In this document: positions 8,128-17,094 of the stretch, one piece after another
Layout of the letters: each line of letters starts with the position of its first letter
Position numbering within the stretch: the first letter of the stretch is position 1
Source: Burkholderiales bacterium
Lineage (GTDB): Bacteria > Pseudomonadota > Gammaproteobacteria > Burkholderiales > Burkholderiaceae_C
Direction of reading: 5' to 3'
Assembly: GCA_026400275.1 (NCBI GenBank)
Contig: JAPLPK010000067.1
Span: 1-64,000, forward strand
Length of the DNA: 64,000 bases
Translations under genes and position numbers: made by a program
The notes under the pieces: generated by a model
What the model was told of the DNA's origin: nothing
The model's input: only the letters and a program-made list of their open reading frames with translations
Databases searched by the model: none

Positions 8128-10131
8128 ATGTTCGACAACCTCGACCTAACAAAGCTCATATTCGGCCGTCTCACCTGGGACGCCATTCCATTCCACGAGC
8201 CGATTCTGCTGGCCACCTTCATCGCTGTGGCGATCGGTGGCGTGGCAGTGCTGGGCGCGCTGACCTATTTCCGCCTCTGGGGTTACCTCTGGCGCGAATG
8301 GTTCACCAGCATCGACCACAAACGCATCGGCATCATGTATGTCATCCTGGGTCTGGTGATGCTGCTGCGCGGCTTTGCCGACGCGGTGATGATGCGTGCA
8401 CAGCAGGCTTTGTCGTTCGGTGACAACGCCGGCTTTCTGCCGCCGCACCACTATGACCAGGTGTTCACCGCCCATGGCGTGATCATGATCTTCTTCGTGG
8501 CCATGCCCTTGGTGACCGGACTGATGAACTTTGTGGTGCCGCTGCAAATCGGCGCACGCGACGTGGCATTCCCGTTCCTGAACAACTTCAGCTTCTGGAT
8601 GACGGCCAGCGGTGCCGTGCTGGTGATGATGTCGCTGTTCGTGGGTGAATTCGCCCGCACCGGCTGGTTGGCCTACCCGCCGCTGTCCGGCCTGCTGTAC
8701 AGCCCTGACGTGGGGGTGGACTACTACATCTGGTCGCTGCAGATTGCCGGTGTCGGTACGCTGCTATCGGGTATCAACCTGTTGGCCACCATCGTGAAGA
8801 TGCGCGCACCCGGCATGAAGATGATGAACATGCCCGTGTTCACCTGGACCGCACTGTGCACCAACGTGCTGATCGTGGCTGCCTTCCCCATCCTGACCGC
8901 TGTGCTGGCACTGCTGTCGCTGGATCGCTATGTCGGCACCAACTTCTTCACCAACGACTTCGGCGGCAACGCCATGATGTACGTGAACCTGATCTGGATC
9001 TGGGGTCACCCCGAGGTCTACATCCTGGTGCTGCCGGTGTTTGGCGTGTTCTCCGAAGTGGTTGCCACCTTCTGCAGCAAGCGTCTGTTTGGCTACGCCT
9101 CCATGGTGTACGCCACGGTGGTGATCACCATCTTGTCCTACCTGGTGTGGCTGCACCACTTCTTCACCATGGGTTCAGGTGCCAGCGTCAACTCGTTCTT
9201 CGGCATCACGACGATGATCATCTCCATCCCCACCGGGGCGAAGATCTTCAACTGGTTGTTCACCATGTACCGTGGCCGCATCCGTTTTGAAGTGCCCATG
9301 CTGTGGACCATTGGTTTCATGATCACCTTCGTGATCGGCGGCATGACTGGTGTGCTGCTGGCTGTGCCACCAGCCGACTTCGTGCTGCACAACAGCCTGT
9401 TCCTGATTGCCCACTTCCACAACGTGATCATCGGTGGCGTGCTGTTCGGCTTGATGGCCGGCATCACCTACTGGTTCCCCAAGGCCTTCGGCTACAAGCT
9501 GGACTCGTTCTGGGGCAAGTGCTCGTTCTGGTTCTGGTTCGTCGGCTTCTACTTCGCCTTCATGCCGCTGTATGTGCTGGGCCTGATGGGCGTGACCCGC
9601 CGCATGAGCCACTTTGAAGACCCCTCGTTGCAGATCTGGTTCCAGATCGCAGCCTTCGGTGCTGCACTGATCGCCATCGGTATTGGCTGCTTCCTGATCC
9701 AGCTGGTCGTCAGCTACATCCGCCGTGAATCGTTGCGCGACCACACCGGTGACCCATGGCAAGGCCGTACCCTGGAATGGGCGACCTCTTCGCCACCGCC
9801 CGCCTACAACTTCGCCTTCACCCCCGTGGTGCATGACAACGACGCCTGGTGGGACATGAAGAAGAACGGCTATGTTCGCCCCACGGACGGCTTCATCGCC
9901 ATCCACATGCCCAAGAACACCGGCGCTGGCGCCATCCTGGCAGGCCTGAGCACGGTATTTGGCTTCGCAGCGATCTGGCATATGTGGCCCCTGGCCATCC
10001 TGGCCTTCCTCGCCCTGGTGGTCGCCACGATCGTGCATACCTTCAACTACAAACGTGACTACCACATCAGCGCGGACGAAGTCGTCCGTACCGAAGCCGT
10101 CCGTACCCGTCTGCTTGCCCAACATGTCTAA
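8128..10131 (+). CDS. cyoB: Cytochrome bo ubiquinol oxidase subunit I
   Basis: The 667-residue catalytic subunit has about 15 membrane helices. The heme and CuB ligands are visible: [11 protein letters not shown] (low-spin heme His), [17 protein letters not shown] (CuB His and cross-linked Tyr), LHHFFTMG (two CuB His) and [12 protein letters not shown] (heme o3 and heme b His). The quinone-site residues of the CyoB family, [14 protein letters not shown] and [11 protein letters not shown], are present, confirming a quinol substrate. It reduces O2 to water while pumping protons. The start at 8128 gives [15 protein letters not shown], like other CyoB proteins. It overlaps cyoC by 8 bases. Confidence 0.96.
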   Translation: MFDNLDLTKLIFGRLTWDAIPFHEPILLATFIAVAIGGVAVLGALTYFRLWGYLWREWFTSIDHKRIGIMYVILGLVMLLRGFADAVMMRAQQALSFGDNAGFLPPHHYDQVFTAHGVIMIFFVAMPLVTGLMNFVVPLQIGARDVAFPFLNNFSFWMTASGAVLVMMSLFVGEFARTGWLAYPPLSGLLYSPDVGVDYYIWSLQIAGVGTLLSGINLLATIVKMRAPGMKMMNMPVFTWTALCTNVLIVAAFPILTAVLALLSLDRYVGTNFFTNDFGGNAMMYVNLIWIWGHPEVYILVLPVFGVFSEVVATFCSKRLFGYASMVYATVVITILSYLVWLHHFFTMGSGASVNSFFGITTMIISIPTGAKIFNWLFTMYRGRIRFEVPMLWTIGFMITFVIGGMTGVLLAVPPADFVLHNSLFLIAHFHNVIIGGVLFGLMAGITYWFPKAFGYKLDSFWGKCSFWFWFVGFYFAFMPLYVLGLMGVTRRMSHFEDPSLQIWFQIAAFGAALIAIGIGCFLIQLVVSYIRRESLRDHTGDPWQGRTLEWATSSPPPAYNFAFTPVVHDNDAWWDMKKNGYVRPTDGFIAIHMPKNTGAGAILAGLSTVFGFAAIWHMWPLAILAFLALVVATIVHTFNYKRDYHISADEVVRTEAVRTRLLAQHV

Positions 10132-10759
10132 CACCACCGCCCACACCTCCGCCGCAGGCGCGTCGGACAAATACCGCTACTACCTGCCCAACGAGCACCA
10201 CGTCGAAAACAGCACGGCGCTGGGCTTCTGGATCTACCTGATGAGCGACTGTCTCATCTTCGCCTGCCTGTTCGCGGTGCATGCGGTGGTGGGGCGCAGC
10301 TACGCGGCCGGCCCTTCGGGCGCCGAGTTGTTCGACCTGCCCCTGGTGGCGGTCAATACCTCCATGCTGTTGCTGTCTTCCATCACCTATGGCTTTGCCA
10401 TGCTGGAGATGCAGAAGAACAAGGTCAGCGCCACCCTGGGCTGGCTGGCCATCACCGGCGTGTTCGGTGCGGTCTTCATCAGCCTGGAGCTGTATGAGTT
10501 CATCCACCTGATCCACGAAGGCGCGGGCCCGCAACGCAGTGCGTTCCTGTCATCGTTCTTCACGCTGGTGGGCACCCATGGGCTGCACGTCAGCTTCGGC
10601 ATCATCTGGCTGATCACGCTGATGGTGCAGGTGAGCAAGCACGGCTTCACCGCTGCCAACCGCCGCCGCCTGATGTGCCTGTCCATGTTCTGGCATTTCT
10701 TGGACGTGGTCTGGATCGGCGTATTTACCTTTGTCTACCTGATGGGAGTGCTGGCATGA
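10124..10759 (+). CDS. cyoC: Cytochrome bo ubiquinol oxidase subunit III
   Basis: The protein has 211 residues and five predicted membrane helices, typical of CyoC. Family marks include [38 protein letters not shown] and [21 protein letters not shown] chose the ATG at 10124, inside the cyoB end, because upstream residues in this frame are a shadow of cyoB. It assists proton supply and stability of subunit I. Its TGA overlaps the cyoD ATG as ATGA. Confidence 0.94.
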   Translation: MSNTTAHTSAAGASDKYRYYLPNEHHVENSTALGFWIYLMSDCLIFACLFAVHAVVGRSYAAGPSGAELFDLPLVAVNTSMLLLSSITYGFAMLEMQKNKVSATLGWLAITGVFGAVFISLELYEFIHLIHEGAGPQRSAFLSSFFTLVGTHGLHVSFGIIWLITLMVQVSKHGFTAANRRRLMCLSMFWHFLDVVWIGVFTFVYLMGVLA

Positions 10760-11154
10760 GCGCACACAACGATACCCATGCGCATGGCGCAGACGACCAT
10801 GGCCACGGCCATGACGACGGCGCTGCCCACAGCACCTTTGGCGGCTATATGACGGGCTTCGTGCTGTCCATCATCCTGACGGCGATTCCGTTCTGGCTGG
10901 TGATGGCCAAGGTCTTCGACAAGCCCTCGACCACCGCCTTTGTGGTGCTGGGTTTTGCCGCCGTGCAGATCGTGGTGCACATGGTGTACTTCCTGCACAT
11001 GAACACCAAGTCTGAAGGCGGCTGGACGCTGCTGGCGCTGATCTTCACCGTCATGGTCGTGGTCATCATGCTGGCTGGCTCGCTGTGGGTGATGTACCAC
11101 CTCAACCACAACATGATGCCGGTCTCCGCGCATGAAATGAAGAACATGCCTTGA
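10756..11154 (+). CDS. cyoD: Cytochrome bo ubiquinol oxidase subunit IV
   Basis: The protein has 132 residues. An unusually His/Asp-rich N-terminus ([18 protein letters not shown]) precedes three membrane helices with the CyoD marks [25 protein letters not shown] and [12 protein letters not shown]. Subunit IV helps assemble the CuB site in E. coli. The His-rich tail could bind metal, which would fit that role, but this is inference. It is coupled to cyoC by ATGA and to the next gene by TGATG. Confidence 0.92.
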   Translation: MSAHNDTHAHGADDHGHGHDDGAAHSTFGGYMTGFVLSIILTAIPFWLVMAKVFDKPSTTAFVVLGFAAVQIVVHMVYFLHMNTKSEGGWTLLALIFTVMVVVIMLAGSLWVMYHLNHNMMPVSAHEMKNMP

Positions 11155-11945
11155 TGGCAAAAGACTCCACTGCAGCGCCCGGACGTGGTCCGCGCCCTGC
11201 CGGGGCCCTGGCCGCGCTCGCACTGTGCGCGGCCTTTTTGTTTGTCGGCTTCCTGGCACTGGGTACCTGGCAGGTTGAACGCCGAGTCTGGAAGCTGGAC
11301 CTGATTGCCCGTGTGGAACAGCGCGTGCATGCCACGCCCACGCCAGCCCCCGGCCAGGCGCAATGGCCGCAGATCAACGCCACGGCAGATGAATACCGCC
11401 ACGTGACCCTGAGCGGTAGCTACCTGCACGACAAGGAAACCCTGGTACAGGCCAGCACGGTGCAAGGTACCGGCTTCTGGGTGCTGACCCCTTTGCAACT
11501 GGCGGACGGCAGCCTGGTTCTGGTGAACCGAGGTTTTGTGCCGCCCGAGGCACGCGAACGAGCCACCCGGCGCGACGCCGAGCCGCAGGGCAACACCACC
11601 GTCACTGGACTGCTGCGTTTGACCGAGCCCGACGGTGGCTTTCTGCGCCGCAACGATGCCACTGACGGCCGCTGGTACTCGCGCGACGTGCAGGCGATTG
11701 CAGCCTCCCGTGGCCTGGCGCAGGTAGCCCCGTACTTTGTAGATGCGGACACCCAGCCTAGCGACACAGCCAGCGCTACGGCCCTGCCGGTGGCGGGGCT
11801 GACGGTCATCAACTTCCACAACAGCCATCTGGTGTACGCGCTCACCTGGTACACCCTGGCCTTGATGGTGGCGGGTGCCAGCTGGTTTGTGGCAAGGGTC
11901 GAATGGAGGCTGCGGCGCGCAGCAAAGGGTGTTGCGCTATCCTGA
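11154..11945 (+). CDS. SURF1-family oxidase assembly protein
   Basis: The 263-residue protein has the SURF1 layout: a first membrane helix (about 18-38) ending in LGTWQVERRVWKLDLI, a periplasmic domain with VTLSGSYLHDKETLV, GFWVLTPLQLADGSLVLVNRGFVP and GLLRLTEP, then a conserved NFHNSHLVYALTWYTLALMV before and in the second helix. SURF1 proteins help insert heme a or stabilise the heme-copper centre. The ATG overlaps the cyoD stop. SURF1 is better known with aa3 oxidases, so its place inside a cyo operon is notable. Confidence 0.88.
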   Translation: MAKDSTAAPGRGPRPAGALAALALCAAFLFVGFLALGTWQVERRVWKLDLIARVEQRVHATPTPAPGQAQWPQINATADEYRHVTLSGSYLHDKETLVQASTVQGTGFWVLTPLQLADGSLVLVNRGFVPPEARERATRRDAEPQGNTTVTGLLRLTEPDGGFLRRNDATDGRWYSRDVQAIAASRGLAQVAPYFVDADTQPSDTASATALPVAGLTVINFHNSHLVYALTWYTLALMVAGASWFVARVEWRLRRAAKGVALS

Positions 11946-11953
11946 CTCTCGCC

Positions 11954-13285
11954 ATGAAGCCAGCCCCCACCAGCACCAGTCCAGACACTGTCAGCAGCGC
12001 TGAACGGGACGACACTGCGGACATCATGAACATGCAGCAGCTGATACAGCTGCGCTGGTTTGCCGCGTTCGGCCAAGTGGCCACCATCTTCATCGTGCAC
12101 TACGGCTTCGGCATCCACCTGCCGCTGCAGCCCATGCTGGCCGTGCTGGGCTGCCTGTTGCTGTTCAACCTGACCAGCCTGCTGTACTGGCGCACCCACC
12201 GCGATGTGTCCAACGGCGAGCTGTTCATTGCCCTGTTGGTCGATGTGGGTACGCTGACGGCCCAGCTCTACCTCAGTGGTGGCGTCAGTAACCCGTTCAC
12301 CTTTCTGTACCTGCTGCAGGTCACACTGGGTGCCGTGCTGCTGCGCACCTGGGCCACCTGGACCATGGTGGCGATTACCGCAGCCTGCTTTGCCGGCCTG
12401 GCTGTCTTCGCCCAGCCCCTGCCGCTCCCCATGGCCCACGACCTGGGTCTGTACAGCCCCTACGTGGAAGGCATGCTGGTCTGCTTTGCGCTGAACGCCA
12501 TCTTGCTGGTGATCTTCATCACCCGCATCGAGCGCAATCTGCGCCAGCGCGACGCGCGCCTGGCCAGCCTGCGCCAACGCGCCGCCGAGGAAGAGCACAT
12601 CGTGCGCATGGGCCTGCTGGCTTCGGGGGCCGCGCACGAGCTGGGCACGCCACTGGCCACGCTGGCGGTCATTCTGGGCGACTGGAAGCGCATGCCCACC
12701 TTCACCAGCGACCCAGAACTGCTGCAAGAGGTCGGCGAAATGCAGGCACAGGTGAAACGCTGCAAAAGCATCGTCAGTGGCATCCTGCTGTCAGCCGGTG
12801 AGACGCGCGGCGAGGCGCCCGCGAAGACCTCCATCTGCACCTTTCTGGACGAGCTGGTAAGGGAATGGCGGGCTACCCGCTCGGCCACGGCCCTGGTCTA
12901 CGACAATCAGCTGGTGCAAGACTTACCCATGGTTTCCGACTCCACCATCCAGCAAATGGTTTGCAATGTGCTGGACAACGCCTTCGAGGCCTCGCCCCGG
13001 TTGGTGCGTCTGGAAGCCTCGTGCGATGAAGAGATATTGACCCTGCGCGTCACCGACGCCGGGCCCGGCTTCCCGCCGGCCATGCTTGAGCATGTGGGCA
13101 AGCCCTACCAGTCCACCAAGGGCCGCGCTGGCAGCGGCCTGGGCCTGTTCCTGGTGGTCAACGTGGCGCGCACCCTGGGCGGCACGGTGTCGGCCAGCAA
13201 CCCCGCCGTAGGGGGTGCTGAAGTCCGCATACGCCTGCCGCTCTCGTCCATTGTGTTGCAAGGCGGCGCCGCGTATGTCCACTGA
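11954..13285 (+). CDS. regB: RegB/PrrB-type redox-sensing histidine kinase
   Basis: The 443-residue inner-membrane kinase has six predicted helices (about 30-190), including the RegB ubiquinone-site motif GGVSNPF. The H-box is the RegB form AAHELGTPLATL, with the phosphorylated His at about 228. A Cys in KRCKSI about 42 residues later matches the redox-active Cys265 of Rhodobacter capsulatus RegB in context. The ATPase domain has NVLDNAFEAS, DAGPGFP and GSGLGLFLV. The start at 11954 is preferred to 11903, which runs inside the SURF1 gene. It shares an operon with the oxidase and overlaps its response regulator. Confidence 0.88.
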   Translation: MKPAPTSTSPDTVSSAERDDTADIMNMQQLIQLRWFAAFGQVATIFIVHYGFGIHLPLQPMLAVLGCLLLFNLTSLLYWRTHRDVSNGELFIALLVDVGTLTAQLYLSGGVSNPFTFLYLLQVTLGAVLLRTWATWTMVAITAACFAGLAVFAQPLPLPMAHDLGLYSPYVEGMLVCFALNAILLVIFITRIERNLRQRDARLASLRQRAAEEEHIVRMGLLASGAAHELGTPLATLAVILGDWKRMPTFTSDPELLQEVGEMQAQVKRCKSIVSGILLSAGETRGEAPAKTSICTFLDELVREWRATRSATALVYDNQLVQDLPMVSDSTIQQMVCNVLDNAFEASPRLVRLEASCDEEILTLRVTDAGPGFPPAMLEHVGKPYQSTKGRAGSGLGLFLVVNVARTLGGTVSASNPAVGGAEVRIRLPLSSIVLQGGAAYVH

Positions 13286-13811
13286 GCGCCAGTTGCTGAT
13301 CGTGGAAGATGACGCTGCTTTTGCCCGCACGCTCAGCAGATCCTTTGAGCGCCGGGGCTACCAGGTGCAGCAGGCCAGCAGCCTGGAAGAGGTCAGCACC
13401 CTGCTGCAAACCCATACCCCCGGTTATGCGGTGGTGGACCTGAAACTGAATGGCGATGCCTCCGGCCTGGCCTGCGTGCAGATGCTGGCCACGCACGCCC
13501 CGGCCATGCTGATCGTGGTGCTGACCGGCTTTGCCAGCATCGCCACCGCAGTGGAGGCCATCAAGCTAGGCGCCTGCCACTACCTGGCCAAGCCGTCCAA
13601 TACCGACGACATTGAAGCCGCGTTTGAGTCCACCGCCGGCAATGCCGAGGTGCAGCTGACCAACCGTGCCAGCACCCTGAAAACCCTGGAATGGGAGCGT
13701 ATCCACCAGACCCTGGCGGAAACCGGCTTCAACATTTCCGAGGCCGCGCGGCGCCTGGGCATGCACCGCCGCACCCTGGCACGCAAGCTGGAAAAGCAGC
13801 AGGTCAAATAA
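13275..13811 (+). CDS. regA: RegA/PrrA/ActR-type response regulator
   Basis: The 178-residue protein has a receiver domain (about 5-120) with the acidic pair VEDD, phospho-acceptor Asp55 in YAVVDLKLNG, LTGFAS and the Lys in YLAKPSN. The C-terminus is the short Fis-type helix-turn-helix of this family, ETGFNISEAARRLGMHRRTLARKL. RegA proteins switch respiration, photosynthesis and carbon fixation genes with redox state. The start at 13275 overlaps regB by 11 bases. Control of the upstream cyo promoter is inferred from the operon. Confidence 0.9.
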   Translation: MSTERQLLIVEDDAAFARTLSRSFERRGYQVQQASSLEEVSTLLQTHTPGYAVVDLKLNGDASGLACVQMLATHAPAMLIVVLTGFASIATAVEAIKLGACHYLAKPSNTDDIEAAFESTAGNAEVQLTNRASTLKTLEWERIHQTLAETGFNISEAARRLGMHRRTLARKLEKQQVK

Positions 13812-13815
13812 GGCT

Positions 13816-13872
13816 TGCTACTAAATAAATAGCTGTCTGTGCAGGTGCTACCTGCGCCAGAGGCATTATTTC
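13816..13872. repeat. Dispersed GCGCAGGTA palindrome between convergent genes
   Basis: The sequence ctaaataaatagctgtctgtgcaggtgctacctgcgccagaggcattattt holds a GCAGGT-GCT-ACCTGC core. It lies between regA and the convergent DUF2252 gene and may act as a terminator for both. Confidence 0.7.
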
Positions 13873-15082
13873 CATATACGGAAAAGCCCATCCGCATAGG
13901 CCTGGGCATAGAGGTGATAGTCCCGTTCCACCTGCTGGCCACAGTCCGCAGCGGCCTCCAGCAGCTTGGACTGCCACTTGCGGCCCTGGGCAAAGTTTAT
14001 GAGTTCGTCTGCCGTGGCCGAACCCTGCCGTCCGCCACTGCGCAGCTGGCCCCAGGCCACGATCTGGCCCATGGTGGCCATCACCTTCTGGATATCCGCC
14101 AGCGACTGCCGGGCGCGGTCCAGGCTGACCCTGTCTTCGGTCGGCTGCAGCCCGCGCAGCACATAGGAGGTGCGCCCGCGCACCACGGGCTGCAAAAACG
14201 CCATGGACACCGCCTGCACGCGCCGCTGCAGCTCCACAATGCGCACCGCCTGTGACGGCCAGGCCGGCTGTGTACACGGTACATAGGCCTGCAGCGCCGA
14301 GGGCAGGGCCTGCTTCAGGTCCAGCAGGTAGTTGCCGTCTGGCGAGCCCTTACCCTGCACCAGCACCGCGTAACGCTCCACCCCCAGACTGCCGGTGCCG
14401 GCCACGCGGCGTGCCACGTCCAGTACCTTGTAGAAACGGGGCTCGGCCTGGGTCGCTGCGAAGGCGGCCATCTGCTCGATAACCTGCGCCCGCTGCTCCC
14501 GGCTGGCGGGCAGGGTCTTTTTGCGGCGCCCTTGAATGCGCGCTTCTTGCCGGCCATGGGGGCATAGGCATCCAGCAATGCCGGGCGCAGGCGATTGCGC
14601 AGCCCGTCTAGCAAGTCACCCACCAGACCGCGCGCGGTTTGCGTCTCGACCCAATAGGCCTTGCCCTGCGACAGGGTGCTGGCGTAGCTTTGCAGAAAGC
14701 CCTCGCACAGCTGCTGTACCTCATCGGCGCGCAGGCCCAGGCTGTGCGCCCCCACCTGCAGGCTGGTCAGCATGCGGACCAGGTCCCAGCTGGCTGGCGC
14801 CAGAATGGCTTCGTCGAAGTCATTCATGTCGAAATACGCCAGTCGGTTGTCGCCCTTGTAGCTGCCGAAGTTTTCGAAATGCAGGTCGCCGCAAGACCAG
14901 ACCGGCGGCGCCGACTTGAACACGCCTTTGCACGCCAGCTGCTGGTAGAACAGATGGCAGCTACCGCGCAGGAAGACAAATGCATCGGCCTGCATCTTGT
15001 CGTACTTGAGCTGCAGGCGCTCGGGCTCGCGGCCTGCGTTGAAGTCCAAAATCTGCCGCACCACGTCCATGCTGCCTCCCAT
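13866..15082 (-). pseudogene. DUF2252-family protein with a single-base frameshift
   Basis: The first frame (start 15082) encodes MGGSMDVVRQILDFNAGREPERLQLKYDKM, then the family core VWSCGDLHFENFGSYKG and YFDMNDFDEA, a kinase-like fold pattern. At about 14530 the frame shifts. The second frame continues as RRKKTLPASREQRAQVIEQMAAFAATQAEPRFYKVLDVARRVAGTGSLGVERY to the stop at 13866. One missing base in AAGGGCGCCGC restores a roughly 400-residue protein of normal length. DUF2252 proteins have no settled function. Either the gene is recently broken or one base was lost in sequencing; the absence of any other damage favours a recent or artificial event. Confidence 0.8.
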
Positions 15083-15095
15083 CGATCCACACAGG

Positions 15096-15152
15096 CGCTA
15101 CAAAAATATGAGCTACCAGCGCAGGTAATACCTGCGCTAGAGCCTTATTTTT
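15096..15152. repeat. Dispersed GCGCAGGTA palindrome, near-consensus copy
   Basis: This reads gcgctacaaaaatatgagctaccagcgcaggtaatacctgcgctagagccttatttttta. The core GCGCAGGTAATACCTGCGC is a perfect 9+9 palindrome around a single base. It lies between the H-NS-like gene and DUF2252, both on the minus strand. Confidence 0.85.
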
Positions 15153-15195
15153 TATAAATTATTGCGCCGAAACACTGCAGGTGCAGATAGCAGGC

Positions 15196-15549
15196 TCAGG
15201 ACTTCACCAGCAGGTCTTCGGCCGTCTTGCCGCTTTCCAGCGCGGCCTTGAACCAGCCGGGGCGCTTGCCGTGCCCAGTCCAGCTGTTACCCGCTTCGTC
15301 CCGGTACTTGATGACGCGCTCGGCCTTGGGCTTGGCAGCCGCTTTTGCCGCCGGGTCCGCGGCCTTGCGCCGGCCCCGGGTTTTGGCTGCAGGCTTGGCA
15401 CCAAAGAGATCGTCCACGGTCAGGCCGTAAAAGCTGATGGCACTTTGTATGCGCTCAATCACGCCGCCGACTTCTTTTGCACGGATCGCAGTGGCTTCTT
15501 TTTGAAGTTTGTCAATTTGACGCTGAATGCTTGCCAAAGTTTTTGCCAT
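15196..15549 (-). CDS. H-NS-family nucleoid-associated DNA-binding protein
   Basis: The 117-residue protein has an N-terminal coiled coil (ASIQRQIDKLQKEATAIRAKEVGGVIERIQSAI), a basic linker rich in Lys/Ala/Arg (KTRGRRKAADPAAKAAAKPKAE) and the H-NS C-terminal domain KYRDEAGNSWTGHGKRPGWFKAAL. H-NS proteins bind AT-rich DNA in the minor groove, silence foreign genes and compact the nucleoid. I start at 15549 (MAKTLAS), since the upstream MEIF is not family-like. The linker is longer than in enterobacterial H-NS, as in other betaproteobacterial copies. Confidence 0.88.
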   Translation of the reverse strand: MAKTLASIQRQIDKLQKEATAIRAKEVGGVIERIQSAISFYGLTVDDLFGAKPAAKTRGRRKAADPAAKAAAKPKAERVIKYRDEAGNSWTGHGKRPGWFKAALESGKTAEDLLVKS

Positions 15550-15692
15550 GAAGATTTCCAAGGTAACGTCGTTATCGGGCTGGAACCACCGCTGCGGTGG
15601 CGTGGCAACAATCTAATCTGTTTTGCTCCACCGTCCGTATTTTCGCGCTAACTTGGTAGCCATGGCCAGAAAACCGGAAAACGCAAGCCCGG

Positions 15693-16607
15693 TTAGCCGT
15701 GCCGCCGCCGCCATGTGCCCGGCGGCGTGCCTATGTGTTGGGTGAAGACCCGGCTGAAATGGCTCTGGTCGGCAAAGCCGCAGCCTGCCGCAATATCGGC
15801 CAGTGACTGAGCACCTTGCACAAGCAGGCCGCAAGCCATGTCCACCCGCTGCTTCATCAGCCACTGGTGCGGCGTCTGGCCCAAAGTGTCGTGGAATGCG
15901 CGGATGAAATAGCTGCGCGACAAGCCGCAGGCCTGGGCGATGTCGCTGACCGACAGCCTGCCGTCCAGGCTACCCAACAGCATCTCCTTGGCGCGCGCCT
16001 CGTGCTGCCGCGACAGGCGCCGCTTCGGGCGCTGCGGCCGCGCAGCCGCACCGCCGTACTGTTCAATCAGGTAGGTGCCTATGGCCACACTCATCTGGTC
16101 CACAAACAGCGTGCTGGCTTCATGCGGCCGCGCCAGCGTGGGGGCCATGGCGCGGGCCAGGTTGGCCAGCACCGGGTCGTGCATGCCGGTCACACATTCC
16201 AGGCCGGTGATACGCCGGCCGTCGCGCTCATCGGTGGCGTTATCGAAAAATGCACGCGAAATTTCCACCAGCAAAAAGTCGAATGGTCCTTGCAGATCGG
16301 CCCGGTAATCGTCGGCAAAATTCCGCACATACACCGTGCTGGCGTCGAACTCGTGCGAGGAAGCGTGGTGCTCGTGGAAGATGCGGCGCCGGTGGCCCCC
16401 GTTGAGTGAAATGCCCACCAGGTAGCCCCGGTCGCTGGCCGGGGTGAAGACCGGGCTCAGGTCGGGGCTTTCGACGCGTTTACGGTAGAAGCGCGCACCC
16501 GCGCCGGCCAGCTCCTGGTCCTGGTGGAGCCCACTGGCCAGGCAACCCAGGGAGTCCTTGGCCTGCACCATCTGCGGCTGCACAGTAGGCATGTGCTCAA
16601 GCCGCAT
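15693..16607 (-). CDS. AraC-family transcriptional regulator
   Basis: The protein has 304 residues. The C-terminal 100 residues carry both AraC helix-turn-helix units: GRLSVSDIAQACGLSRSYFIRAFHDTLGQTPHQWLMKQRV and QSLADIAAGCGFADQSHFSRVFTQHIGTPPGTWRR. The N-terminal part (about 40-180) has no clear sequence signature and is presumably the effector or dimer domain. The start at 16607 (MRLEHMPTV) is chosen; an upstream ATG at 16682 would add 25 residues. The effector is unknown. It follows the detoxification-like operon in the same direction. Confidence 0.88.
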   Translation of the reverse strand: MRLEHMPTVQPQMVQAKDSLGCLASGLHQDQELAGAGARFYRKRVESPDLSPVFTPASDRGYLVGISLNGGHRRRIFHEHHASSHEFDASTVYVRNFADDYRADLQGPFDFLLVEISRAFFDNATDERDGRRITGLECVTGMHDPVLANLARAMAPTLARPHEASTLFVDQMSVAIGTYLIEQYGGAAARPQRPKRRLSRQHEARAKEMLLGSLDGRLSVSDIAQACGLSRSYFIRAFHDTLGQTPHQWLMKQRVDMACGLLVQGAQSLADIAAGCGFADQSHFSRVFTQHIGTPPGTWRRRHG

Positions 16608-16731
16608 GGCGCGCCTTTGCGTCCCAGCGTACGGGCAGACCGGAAGAGCGTTGAAGAAGCATAAGTTTTTGTACGGTAGCACTTTTTAGTGGCAAGTGGC
16701 GACACAAGCAGTCGCAGCTGACGGGTACCGT

Positions 16732-17094
16732 TTACCTTGGCGGAATGCCCATCACACGGCGGAAGCTGCGCGAGAAATGGCGCACATCCTTGAAGCCGCA
16801 TGCGGCGGCAATATCGGCCAGAGGCATATCGCTCTGCAGCAGCACCACCGACAACGCAAGCCTGTAGTGCAGAGACCGTTGCTGCGGCACCAAGCGGCCC
16901 AGATAGGCGGCGCCCACCTGCGCCAGCACATGGGTTTGCAGTGCGCGCAGCAATTGCCCAACGAAGGGGCTGTCGATGGGATACGGGGCTTCCAGCGCCG
17001 CCAACAAGGCCTCCACCAGCGCCTGCAGAATCGCCTCGTGCTCCTGCTCCGGCAATGCGGGCGCCCCCGGTGGCAGGGGCGCCTGGGCTGTCAC
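16732..17094 (-). CDS. Small AraC-type HTH protein, single intact HTH
   Basis: The 120-residue product ends LALSVVLLQSDMPLADIAAACGFKDVRHFSRSFRRVMGIPPR, a clear second AraC helix-turn-helix. The segment before it (THVLAQVGAAYLGRLVPQQRSLHYRL) aligns poorly with a normal first HTH. There is no effector domain. A GTG at 17092-17094 overlaps the stop of the upstream hydrolase (GTGA), so the two genes are coupled. It may be a minimal regulator of the operon or a decayed larger AraC gene. Confidence 0.65.
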   Translation of the reverse strand: MTAQAPLPPGAPALPEQEHEAILQALVEALLAALEAPYPIDSPFVGQLLRALQTHVLAQVGAAYLGRLVPQQRSLHYRLALSVVLLQSDMPLADIAAACGFKDVRHFSRSFRRVMGIPPR

